Origin: NIOZ-UU35 sp964344175
GTDB lineage: Bacteria; Chloroflexota; Anaerolineae; Anaerolineales; UBA11858
Assembly (NCBI GenBank): GCA_964344175.1
Contig: CAYFMI010000083.1
Location: 1 to 18,375 of the forward strand
Reading direction: 5' to 3'
Length of the DNA: 18,375 nt
In this document: positions 1 to 7,031 of the stretch, piece by piece
How positions within the stretch are numbered: position 1 is the stretch's first letter
Layout of the letters: each line of letters starts with the position of its first letter
Notes under the pieces: generated by a model
The model's database searches: none
What the model was told of the DNA's origin: nothing
Seen by the model: the letters and a program-made list of their open reading frames with translations, nothing else
Position numbers and translations under genes: made by a program

Positions 1-49
1 CCGGTGTTTCTCTGCCGATCAACTATTCTTTTGTTAAAGTGTCAGGTGG

Positions 50-2641
50 CTAGATTTCTTTCAGCAAGCGATTTACAAAGACGCCCGTTTGGGAAGCATC
101 TTTTATGGCTTCGAGCATCTCGATAGCAACCCGCCCGACGCTTATTAGAGGATACAAGCTTTCTAAGTTAGTAGCAATGATGGATATTTCACTTATGTAC
201 TCAATCGCGGTGTTGGTATTGCCTTGTACATAGTGAGCTAGGGCAAGATATATGTGAGCTTGGGCAATTTCTGTTCGTTGGCCCCCTATTGTGAAGGAAC
301 GAATAGCCGCGCCTAAGGATTTTATAGCTGTGGGAATATCGGTTTTCATTAAAGCCAGATGGCTGTTTTCTAATTCCCATAATCCTGAGTAATATGTAGA
401 TTGGCTGGTGCTCAGAAGTTCTTTCATTGAATGGAGAAGCGTAGATGCTCTATCGAGATTTTTTCTAGATAAGGCTATCCTGACATCCATCAAACCTAGA
501 TAAAAGATCAGAAAACGATCATCAATGCGTTTAGCAATCTCGCGTGATTGAAGGTAAAGCGTCTCAGCGGCATCTATTAAATCAAGTTCTAAATAAATAT
601 CTCCAAGGCTGGCAAGTGAAAAAGCTTCAATACGGGCAAATCCGCTCTGTTTGGCATACTCCAGTGCCTCGACCAAGAAAGAGTCGGCTTGCAGAGTTTC
701 GCCTTGAATGTGGGCCAACACCCCAAGATTGTTAAGCAAGTTTGCCAATTGGGTGAGATTATTGGTTGTTCGCCACGTCTCCAGGGCTTGATGATAATGG
801 GATTGCGCAATACCATACTTCCCGACACTTACATAAACCAGCCCCAAATCAATATGAATAAACGGAATATTTACATCATCGCCCAGCGCTTTGTAAATTT
901 TTAGCGATTGTGTTAATGGTTCAATGGCTTCATCCGACCGCCCCAGGCTGTGTAATCCCATACCTCTCATCCGAAGTGCTTCGGCTCGATTGGTTTGAAG
1001 GCGTTCACTTTCGCCGATCAACTGCAAGGCTTTGTCTACGATCTCAATTGAACGCTGGTAGCTGCCTAAGAACCGGTGGGCGGAGGCTTGCCAGAGAATG
1101 GTGCTTGCCAGAAGATTCTCATTGTCATCCTTTTTTAAGAGGGCTTCGGCCTTGTCAAGGAAAAATAAGCCGCTCTCTACTTCTCCCAGCATCGTGGCAG
1201 CAACCCCGCGATAGGCTATCAGCGCGGGGTTATGGTTAAAGGTTCGGTTAGACAACTTGTCAATCCAGGTTGCCAGTAGTTTCATGCGTCCGCTCCGTGC
1301 CAATGACGAGCTGGCTTGTTCAATCAATGGAGCTGTAAGTGTTTCATCATCTAGACGTTGGCAGATGGCATAGGCTCTTTCCCACTCGGCGCGCCCGCTA
1401 AACACTTCGACCAGACGGCGCAGAATTTGCATCGCTTCGTCTGGCGATTTTCTTAGGATTCGATCTTGCAAAAACTCTTGGAATAAATGATGATAACGCA
1501 GCCAAGTGCCCCCGTTTTCCACCTGTTGGACAAAGAGATTGTTTTGCATTACGCTTGCAATGAGCGTGAGCCAACTCAAGCCTTCTGGCGCGTTGCCAAA
1601 AACTTCCTGGCATAAATTTGCATCGAATTCCTCTACTAGAGAAGTGCGCAATAAAAATTCTTGGATATGTGCCGGTTGTTGATTGAGAACTTGTTGAGCC
1701 AGGTACTCATAAAGATCAACCCCCGAAACTTTTGCGACACGTACTCTATCTGACATGCCTCGCCACATCGTTTCAGCGGAGAGCAAAAGACCGGTGATCC
1801 AGCCTTCAGTTTCTTCGGCGAGTTGAGTTGCTTGCTCTTCTGAAACCGATTGGCGATAATTCTGCTGTAACAGAGCACGGATCTCATCTGGGCGGAAGGC
1901 CAATTCCTCAAAACTCAGGCCTTTTACCTGTGAGCGCCCCACTAATAGGGGCAAATCGGGCAGCGTAAGCAGTGTGCGCGAAGCAATGACCAGGTGGCAA
2001 TTTTCATCCATTTCCTGCCCAAAGCGGTTGATGAAGCGATTGACTTCTTCGCTATCTTCGATCAGATGGTAGTCATCGAGAACGATGACGAAATGCTCTG
2101 AGACAGTATCGTAAATTTCGTTGACGATCGTGCTAACAAGATGATCGAAGTCGAGTTCAGAATCTTTCACCCCCTTCAGTACAGCCGATGCTTTTTCCCC
2201 AAAATCAGGAAAGACATGTCGAATGGAGGCAATGAAATGAGCTAGGAATCGTTGGGGGTCTCGGTCGAGAGGGTCAAGTGCATACCAACAGGTTGGATAC
2301 TCAACTTGTTGGGCCAGATCGACCAAGAGCGATGTTTTCCCATACCCGGCAGGCGCAGCGATTAACGTCAATCGATAATCCAGCAAATCTTCAAGCATCC
2401 CCAAAAGCCGTTCGCGCGCAAGTAAATCGGGTCGGCGGCGGGGCACAATTATTTTTGTGTGAGTTACGTTAATATGCATAGCGCCAGTAGAACTTGATGG
2501 AATACAAAGTTTTTCATCTAGTGAACTTCGAGCATGCTGGATTTCGCCAGTTTGAAAGACCCGATGTAATTCAAAACATCTCCAATCGTTTCCGTCATCG
2601 TGATTTTTTTCCAAAAACTGACTCATTGAGTATATCATCAC
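50..2641 (-). CDS. MalT-like STAND ATPase with TPR repeats, no visible LuxR HTH
   Basis: A signal-transduction ATPase related to the MalT/LuxR large regulators. The Walker A motif APAGYGKTS lies near residues 96-104 and the Walker B-like stretch VIVLDD near 185-190. A MalT-type helical region follows and then TPR-like helical repeats from about residue 540 to 800. In the family such proteins sense a ligand through the TPR superhelix, oligomerise on ATP and bind DNA with a C-terminal LuxR helix-turn-helix. Here the protein ends at RLLKEI, just after the repeats, and no such domain is present. The start is uncertain. The longest frame begins with GTG at 2641 followed at once by ATG, and neither has a good Shine-Dalgarno. 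Family resemblance begins only at about residue 55, an ATG at 2479, so the first 54 residues may not be translated. Base composition is clearly more A+T-rich than the other genes, which may mean recent acquisition. Its target is unknown. Confidence 0.85.
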   Translation of the reverse strand: MMIYSMSQFLEKNHDDGNDWRCFELHRVFQTGEIQHARSSLDEKLCIPSSSTGAMHINVTHTKIIVPRRRPDLLARERLLGMLEDLLDYRLTLIAAPAGYGKTSLLVDLAQQVEYPTCWYALDPLDRDPQRFLAHFIASIRHVFPDFGEKASAVLKGVKDSELDFDHLVSTIVNEIYDTVSEHFVIVLDDYHLIEDSEEVNRFINRFGQEMDENCHLVIASRTLLTLPDLPLLVGRSQVKGLSFEELAFRPDEIRALLQQNYRQSVSEEQATQLAEETEGWITGLLLSAETMWRGMSDRVRVAKVSGVDLYEYLAQQVLNQQPAHIQEFLLRTSLVEEFDANLCQEVFGNAPEGLSWLTLIASVMQNNLFVQQVENGGTWLRYHHLFQEFLQDRILRKSPDEAMQILRRLVEVFSGRAEWERAYAICQRLDDETLTAPLIEQASSSLARSGRMKLLATWIDKLSNRTFNHNPALIAYRGVAATMLGEVESGLFFLDKAEALLKKDDNENLLASTILWQASAHRFLGSYQRSIEIVDKALQLIGESERLQTNRAEALRMRGMGLHSLGRSDEAIEPLTQSLKIYKALGDDVNIPFIHIDLGLVYVSVGKYGIAQSHYHQALETWRTTNNLTQLANLLNNLGVLAHIQGETLQADSFLVEALEYAKQSGFARIEAFSLASLGDIYLELDLIDAAETLYLQSREIAKRIDDRFLIFYLGLMDVRIALSRKNLDRASTLLHSMKELLSTSQSTYYSGLWELENSHLALMKTDIPTAIKSLGAAIRSFTIGGQRTEIAQAHIYLALAHYVQGNTNTAIEYISEISIIATNLESLYPLISVGRVAIEMLEAIKDASQTGVFVNRLLKEI

Positions 2642-2923
2642 ATGGTTTCAGATATATCTATTTGTGATTGAAAATGTATAGCATTTGAATCGATACAAAG
2701 TAGTAACCGCAGGGCAAGCGTATTAAAAAATTACCATCAAAAGAAATTTTCTCTTTGGGTTACAGCAGCTTGCTTCTGTGCGTTATATAGTTAAAACTTA
2801 CGCAGTCCGATGAAAAATATTTCCGGGCGTTCTCTGCACAAGTGCGTAACTCCTAATAGTATAAAAGCAAGCTTTTGGATTCCATGTGCGTATGCGTTTG
2901 CCCTAATAGTGAACGCGTCAACT

Positions 2924-2952
2924 TTGACAAATTTGGATGGACGTGCTACAAT
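2924..2952 (+). promoter_or_regulatory. Near-consensus sigma70-type promoter
   Basis: TTGACA at 2924-2929 and TACAAT at 2947-2952 are separated by exactly 17 bp, which is 11 of 12 consensus positions at the ideal spacing. Transcription should start near 2958-2960. It faces rnj, 330 bp downstream, but a terminator follows about 45-80 nt after the predicted start, so it may mainly make a short RNA. Confidence 0.8.
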
Positions 2953-2958
2953 CCCGCT

Positions 2959-3037
2959 GATTGTGACATGGCGTTGATGTCTAAAACTGGATGTACTTCT
3001 TTCGCCCTGACCGGATCCTACCCGACAGGGCTTTTTT
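2959..3037 (+). ncRNA. Candidate small RNA or attenuated leader of about 80 nt
   Basis: The unit runs from the predicted start of a very strong promoter to an intrinsic terminator. The RNA would have a 5' hairpin (GACAT 2965-2969 pairing with ATGTC 2977-2981), a single-stranded A/U-rich middle, and the terminator stem. I do not recognise it as a known RNA family. It could be a free small RNA, or the terminated form of the RNase J mRNA whose read-through is controlled. A short reading frame starting at ATG 2968 runs through it, so a leader peptide cannot be excluded. Confidence 0.45.
3004..3037 (+). terminator. Intrinsic terminator upstream of rnj
   Basis: GCCCTG at 3004-3009 pairs with CAGGGC at 3026-3031, followed at once by six T (3032-3037). 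Inner bases add a few pairs (GG 3013-3014 with CC 3021-3022). It lies between the strong promoter and rnj on the same strand, the arrangement expected of an attenuator or of the end of a small RNA gene. Confidence 0.75.
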
Positions 3038-3091
3038 ATAGCCACTGTCACAAGGCAAAAATAACACGCAGCGGATGCTGCGGATTGCTTT

Positions 3092-3220
3092 GAAACTATC
3101 CCTCCCCCAGGGGAGGGTTTATAAACGAAAATCGAATACCATCTTCGCGGATTCCCACACGTGGGTTGATTGTAGTGGTGATACTTTTTGTGATTCTTCA
3201 GAAACTATCCCCTTTTTGGG
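3092..3220 (+). repeat. Two repeated stem-loop units in the rnj leader
   Basis: GAAACTATCCC occurs at 3092-3102 and at 3201-3211, and similarity extends upstream as GATT(G)CTT. Each copy runs into a hairpin ending in GGG and T's. In the first, CCCTCCC 3100-3106 pairs with GGGAGGG 3111-3117. In the second, CCC pairs weakly with GGG 3218-3220 across a T-rich loop. Function unknown; they could be tandem binding or processing sites in the leader RNA. Confidence 0.5.
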
Positions 3221-3282
3221 TTTTGTTATTATTTAACACAATCCGTTTTTCTAGCGCGAGGGTGGCAAGTGAAAGGTAAATT

Positions 3283-4917
3283 ATGAAAGAAAAAATACGA
3301 GTTATTCCATTAGGGGGATTGGGCGAAGTCGGCAAGAATATGATGGCCTATGAGTATGATGAGCAGATTCTCATCGTCGATACCGGCATCATGTTCCCCG
3401 ATAACGACATGCTAGGGATCGATTACATCATTCCCGATTTCGACTATCTCATCCCCAACAGTGATAAAGTTTGTGGCATTATCATCACCCACGGGCACGA
3501 AGATCATACCGGGGCGATTCATCATGTCCTAGAGCAGATCAACGCCCCGATATTCGCCACCCCACTCACCCGTGGTTTGGTGGAGGTCAAACTCGCTCGC
3601 GGCGGGTTGCTGGGAGGTGCAGATTTGCGCACCATCCACGCTGGTGATGCCGTAGATATTGGTCCCTTCCAGGTTGAGTTTTTCCACGTCTGCCACTCGG
3701 TGCCCGATGCCGTAGGACTAGGCATCACCACCCCCGCGGGGTTGATCGTCCACACCGGCGACTATAAATTCGACCCCACTCCCGTGGATGGCTGGCCGAC
3801 CGATTTTGCCAAACTGGCCGAGTTTTCTAGCCGCGGCGTGATGGCGCTATTAGCCGATTCAACCAATGCCGACAAACCGGGGTGGACCCCCTCCGAGCGC
3901 ATGATTGACCCGGCCCTCGACGATGTCTTCAGCGAAGCCGCCGGCCGCATTATCGTGGCTTCTTTTGCTTCATTGATCTCGCGCATGCAGCAGGTTGCCG
4001 ATGCTGCCGAACGCCACGGTCGTAAATTGGCCTTCGTAGGATACAGCATGACCGAAAACTCAAAAATGGCGCGCAAGTTGGGCTATCTTAACGTTCCCGA
4101 AGGTATACTCATCAACCTCGATCAGGCCCTCGGCATGCCCGATGAAGACGTCGTGCTGATGTGTACCGGTTCGCAAGGTGAACCCTCCTCAATTATGGGG
4201 CGTCTTTCTACCGGCACAAACCGCCGCTTCAGCGTGAAAAAAGGCGACACAATCGTGCTTTCATCTCACCCCATCCCTGGCAACGAAGAAACCATTTACC
4301 GCACCATCAACCGCCTCTTCCGCCGCGGGGCCAATGTCATCTATGATTCGCTGGCTCCGGTGCATGTCTCCGGCCATGCCAGTCAGGACGAAATGGCGCT
4401 GATGATTCATCTCGTGAAACCGCAATATCTGATTCCGGTTCATGGGGAATTGCGCCACCTTAAACAGCATGCCGTTTTGGCGCAAGAAGCCGGAATGCCT
4501 GCGGAGAATATCCAGGTTGTCGAAAATGGTCAGGTGGTTGAGTTTGTGGATGGAGAGCTGAAGCTGGGTGACCGCGTCCCCGGAGGCTACATCTTTGTAG
4601 ATGGCTCACGCGTCGGCGATATTGGCCCGAGTGTGGTGCGCGAGCGCGAGGCATTGGCCCGAGATGGCGTTGTGTTGGTCAGCCTGGTTCTCGATCATGG
4701 CGGACGCTTGATCGAACTCCCGGAGATTATCACGCGCGGTTTTGTTTATAAACACGATGCCGGGGAATTGATGGAAGCTGTCGGCGAGAAAGTTGTCGAT
4801 GCGGTCGAGAATAGCGATGGCAACATCCATGACCGCGTTGTGCAGACCGTTCGCTCCTTCCTCTATAACGAGACCAAAAGCCGCCCTATGGTATTGGTCA
4901 CCCTCAGTTGGGTGTAG
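3283..4917 (+). CDS. rnj: Ribonuclease J
   Basis: A metallo-beta-lactamase/beta-CASP ribonuclease that acts as 5'-to-3' exonuclease and endonuclease in mRNA decay and rRNA maturation in the cytoplasm. The 544 residues fit the usual length of about 550. Visible motifs are the zinc-binding HGHEDH (70-75), HTGDYKFD (158-165), CTGSQGEPSS (295-304), HVSGH (362-366) and PVHGELRH (386-393), followed by the C-terminal RNase J region ending NETKSRPMVLV. The start is ATG with AAGGT at 3273-3277, five bases upstream. It stands alone and faces the converging methyltransferase gene. The long structured leader with an internal terminator suggests expression may be controlled after initiation, perhaps by the enzyme itself, but that is inference. 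Confidence 0.96.
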   Translation: MKEKIRVIPLGGLGEVGKNMMAYEYDEQILIVDTGIMFPDNDMLGIDYIIPDFDYLIPNSDKVCGIIITHGHEDHTGAIHHVLEQINAPIFATPLTRGLVEVKLARGGLLGGADLRTIHAGDAVDIGPFQVEFFHVCHSVPDAVGLGITTPAGLIVHTGDYKFDPTPVDGWPTDFAKLAEFSSRGVMALLADSTNADKPGWTPSERMIDPALDDVFSEAAGRIIVASFASLISRMQQVADAAERHGRKLAFVGYSMTENSKMARKLGYLNVPEGILINLDQALGMPDEDVVLMCTGSQGEPSSIMGRLSTGTNRRFSVKKGDTIVLSSHPIPGNEETIYRTINRLFRRGANVIYDSLAPVHVSGHASQDEMALMIHLVKPQYLIPVHGELRHLKQHAVLAQEAGMPAENIQVVENGQVVEFVDGELKLGDRVPGGYIFVDGSRVGDIGPSVVREREALARDGVVLVSLVLDHGGRLIELPEIITRGFVYKHDAGELMEAVGEKVVDAVENSDGNIHDRVVQTVRSFLYNETKSRPMVLVTLSWV

Positions 4918-4928
4918 GCATTGTTTTT

Positions 4929-4958
4929 GATTGCCAGTCATCAGTAAGATTGGCGATC
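4929..4958. terminator. Weak hairpin between converging rnj and pcm
   Basis: GATTGCCA at 4929-4936 pairs with TGGCGATC at 4951-4958 with one G-T pair and a 14-base loop. It fills the 44-bp gap between two converging genes, so a two-way terminator role is plausible, but neither side has a good U-tract. Confidence 0.35.
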
Positions 4959-4961
4959 CTG

Positions 4962-5621
4962 TTAAAATTCGTCTTCCCAGCCTTCTTTGCCAATTAGCGG
5001 CACAAACGCCACCGCGGCGATGGTTTCTTTCACCAACTGATCGCCGCGGCGGCGCCAAACCTCCAACATCTGATGATAACGCGGCCCCACCGGCAGCACC
5101 AGCCTGCCGCCGTCGTCAAGTTGATCGAAAAGAGGTTGTGGGACTTTCGGTGCGGCAGCCGTCACCACAATAGCCTGATAGGGGGCATGTTGCGGCAATC
5201 CCAGAGTACCATCGCCGATATGCAGTTCGATATTCGCAATCTCCAATGCCTGAAGTGTTTGGCCGGCTTCTTTCGAGAGGCGTTCATGCCGCTCAATGGA
5301 GTGTACCTGGGCGGCCAAATGCGCCAATACCGCCGCCTGGTAACCAGACCCTGTCCCCACTTCTAACACAGTTTCATCGCCATGCAGTCGTAGCAAGTCG
5401 CTCATCAGGGCGACGATATAGGGCTGCGAAATGGTTTGCCCCTGACCGATGCGTAAAGCGCCATCGGAATAGGCATCATGACGTTGTCCTTCAGGGACGA
5501 AGAGATGGCGAGGCACCGCGCGCATGGCTTCTAGCAGGCGCGCGCGATTAAGCCCGCGCTGCTCAATTTGCTCATGCACCATACGCTCGTGAAGATCGGC
5601 GTAATCATCCATCTTTGTCAT
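4962..5621 (-). CDS. pcm: Protein-L-isoaspartate O-methyltransferase
   Basis: Repairs aged proteins by methylating isoaspartyl residues with S-adenosylmethionine in the cytoplasm. The 219 residues match the family length. The N-terminal family region contains VPRHLFVPE (36-44) and the substrate-site motif GQTISQPYIVA (61-71). SAM motif I is VLEVGTGSGY (85-94). IERHERLS near 114-121 and the acidic-glycine stretch IGDGTLGLP near 134-142 complete the fold. Translation probably starts at ATG 5621; an alternative ATG lies three codons in. It lies 57 bp downstream of the F420-dependent oxidoreductase on the same strand with no terminator visible, so the two are probably co-transcribed. Confidence 0.95.
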   Translation of the reverse strand: MTKMDDYADLHERMVHEQIEQRGLNRARLLEAMRAVPRHLFVPEGQRHDAYSDGALRIGQGQTISQPYIVALMSDLLRLHGDETVLEVGTGSGYQAAVLAHLAAQVHSIERHERLSKEAGQTLQALEIANIELHIGDGTLGLPQHAPYQAIVVTAAAPKVPQPLFDQLDDGGRLVLPVGPRYHQMLEVWRRRGDQLVKETIAAVAFVPLIGKEGWEDEF

Positions 5622-5678
5622 TAGCCCACTATCCCCTGTATGCGAATTCTTTTCGAGAGTGCATCATCCCTCAATCCA

Positions 5679-6677
5679 TTAGCGCAATGTTTCGATCAAA
5701 TGCTGCCAAAAGTCATCCCGTTCTCCGGGGGCGTAAGGAATATATAGCCCAAGCCGGTCAACTAATCCTGCGTAGCGTTCCTTCAGGGCGTAGGGCACAT
5801 CTTGAGGGTCAGCGACCACCGTAAAGGTCTTCAGAATCTCATCACTGATTTGATCGGGCATCTCGCCCCATTGCCCGCGCGCCGCTAAAGCGGAAAGCTT
5901 CTCGGCGACATCTTCCCAACCATGTAGTTCAAAAACGCGCCGGTAGGAGGGGGTGGAAGCATAAAAAGAGATCTGCTGGCGCATGTAGGCTTGCTCTGCT
6001 GGCTTGGTGGCGACAAAGGCGGAGACGGCCACGGCGACCTCGGTGCGGGCGCGCCCGTTTTGAGCGGCTCCTGCCTCGATGGCCGGGATGACAACCTCGC
6101 GCAAATAGCGTGGCGAGTGCAGAGGATGCACATGAAACCCATCGGCGCATTCCCCGGCCAGGCGCGCCAGCCCGATGTTGACCCCGGCAATATAAGTGGG
6201 AATATTGGGATATTGATTCGGGCCAGGGTTGAAGAAAGGCGACATTAGCGTGAGTTTGTAATACTCGCCGCGATAATTGAGACGCTCACCGCTCTGCCAG
6301 GCGTGCCAAAAGGCGCGTACCGCCTCAATTTGTTCGCGCAGTTTTCCCACCACCGAATCCGGCCAGGGCATCCCAAAACGGCGCTCAATATGCCCTTTGA
6401 CTTGCGTCCCCAGTCCTAGAATGAATCTGCCTTGCGAGGCCTGGGCTAAATCCCAGGCGGTATAGGCCATTGTTGCCGGGCTGCGGGCAAAGCCAATGGC
6501 CACAGCTGTGCCGAATTCAACCTTAGAGGTATGTTCAGCAATCAACGCTCCTGGCAAAAATGGGTCGTGCTGGGTTTCGGTCGTCCAAATTCCGTCGAAG
6601 CCTAGCGCTTCGGCAGCCTGCGCAAATTTGGGAACAGATTTCAAAAACATGGGAGGGAGAACGGTATCGATTTTCAT
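5679..6677 (-). CDS. F420-dependent luciferase-like (LLM) oxidoreductase, MSMEG_2256 type
   Basis: A TIM-barrel oxidoreductase of the bacterial luciferase-like superfamily, resembling the MSMEG_2256 subfamily expected to use reduced coenzyme F420. Typical features are the N-terminal MKIDTVLP, ALGFDGIWTTETQHDPFLP (25-43), GTAVAIGFARSP (56-67), GRFILGLGTQVKGHIERRF (83-101) and the C-terminal VADPQDVP and GLVDRLGLYIPY. The substrate is unknown. I place the start at ATG 6677 because family similarity begins there; the frame can be extended 14 codons to a TTG at 6719, but the extension has no ribosome site or family resemblance. A TGGTATAAT extended -10 at 6750-6758 would give a 66-nt leader. Probably the first gene of an operon with pcm. 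Confidence 0.9.
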   Translation of the reverse strand: MKIDTVLPPMFLKSVPKFAQAAEALGFDGIWTTETQHDPFLPGALIAEHTSKVEFGTAVAIGFARSPATMAYTAWDLAQASQGRFILGLGTQVKGHIERRFGMPWPDSVVGKLREQIEAVRAFWHAWQSGERLNYRGEYYKLTLMSPFFNPGPNQYPNIPTYIAGVNIGLARLAGECADGFHVHPLHSPRYLREVVIPAIEAGAAQNGRARTEVAVAVSAFVATKPAEQAYMRQQISFYASTPSYRRVFELHGWEDVAEKLSALAARGQWGEMPDQISDEILKTFTVVADPQDVPYALKERYAGLVDRLGLYIPYAPGERDDFWQHLIETLR

Positions 6678-6749
6678 AGGCTCGGAATGTTGTGAGAGTG
6701 ATAGGCGCTGGACGGGCAAATGACAGCGTTAGCAGAGATAGATAGGGTG

Positions 6750-6758
6750 ATTATACCA
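6750..6758 (-). promoter_or_regulatory. Extended -10 promoter for the LLM oxidoreductase-pcm operon
   Basis: On the minus strand the sequence reads TGGTATAAT, a full consensus -10 preceded by the TGn extension; no good -35 is seen, which fits extended -10 promoters. The predicted start is near 6743, upstream of both candidate start codons. Confidence 0.6.
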
Positions 6759-6845
6759 ATACTCATCCCCAGAGAAGTGGGGCTTCTTAATGGAAATGTA
6801 CAGAGGGGCAAGCGCGCTAAGCGGAGGGGGCAGCAACGGTCTGAT

Positions 6846-6866
6846 CATTGAGTGCGTCCCTCAATG
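6846..6866. promoter_or_regulatory. Perfect 7-bp inverted repeat, candidate operator
   Basis: CATTGAG at 6846-6852 and CTCAATG at 6860-6866 are separated by 7 bp (14-bp centre to centre). It lies about 45-65 bp upstream of the -35 of the secreted-protein promoter and about 90 bp upstream of the divergent promoter, a usual place for a regulator site. The spacing suits a dimeric helix-turn-helix protein; the regulator is unknown. Confidence 0.35.
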
Positions 6867-6910
6867 GCGGACATGTTTCCTTCATAAATTATTCACATTT
6901 GCTTCATTTA

Positions 6911-6939
6911 TTGCGCATAACTTCTCGCTATAGTATAGA
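6911..6939 (+). promoter_or_regulatory. Promoter for the small secreted protein
   Basis: TTGCGC at 6911-6916 and TATAGA at 6934-6939 have 17-bp spacing. Transcription would start near 6945, inside an inverted repeat, giving a leader of about 87 nt. The -35 is imperfect, so the promoter may need activation or be moderate in strength. Confidence 0.55.
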
Positions 6940-6957
6940 CATTCGCTACAACGAATG
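6940..6957. promoter_or_regulatory. Inverted repeat at the transcription start, candidate operator
   Basis: CATTCG (6940-6945) and CGAATG (6952-6957) flank a 6-bp centre and begin immediately after the -10 box. A protein bound here would cover the transcription start and act as a roadblock or repressor. It would also form a hairpin near the 5' end of the mRNA. Confidence 0.4.
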
Positions 6958-6977
6958 TTGAAAAAACAAAATCGAAT

Positions 6978-6998
6978 TGGGCGGGCATCAACCGCCCA
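6978..6998 (+). promoter_or_regulatory. GC-rich stem-loop in the leader of the secreted-protein gene
   Basis: TGGGCGG at 6978-6984 pairs with CCGCCCA at 6992-6998 around a 7-base loop, 21 bases upstream of the GGAGG ribosome site. There is no U-tract, so it is not a terminator. It may stabilise the mRNA or form part of a small regulatory leader. Confidence 0.4.
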
Positions 6999-7031
6999 GA
7001 ATTTACAAACATGCTATCTGGAGGTAGCAAA

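Larger units (their letters stand above)
2642..3282. other. Gene-free region of about 640 bp upstream of RNase J
   Basis: No convincing protein gene is seen. The part next to the MalT-like gene (2642-2800) is A+T-rich, with a small palindrome AGATATATCT at 2650-2659 and no clear promoter for that gene. The rest holds a near-consensus promoter at 2924-2952, a short-transcript terminator at 3004-3037, a CGCAGC/GCTGCG hairpin at 3067-3082, and two copies of a GAAACTATCCC unit at 3092-3102 and 3201-3211, each followed by a stem-loop. A 9-bp direct repeat CCTAATAGT occurs at 2852-2860 and 2902-2910. If transcription reads through the terminator, the RNase J mRNA would carry a leader of about 320 nt. 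Confidence 0.7.

Noticed and set aside
1..49. Remnant of a LuxR HTH after the MalT-like stop
   Set aside because: The in-frame continuation has a further stop and the residues LIGRETP do not convincingly match the usual HTH start; too short to judge.
2791..3051. 86-codon open frame on the minus strand upstream of RNase J
   Set aside because: It runs antisense through the strong promoter and terminator, has no ribosome site and no family resemblance.
2875..3093. 72-codon plus-strand frame with a MCVCVC start
   Set aside because: It spans the promoter and the terminator, so no single transcript would contain it whole; the composition looks accidental. A shorter leader peptide from 2968 remains possible.
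6720..6740. TTG start for the LLM oxidoreductase at 6719
   Set aside because: No ribosome site, and the 14 extra residues do not resemble the family N-terminus, which begins at the ATG at 6677.
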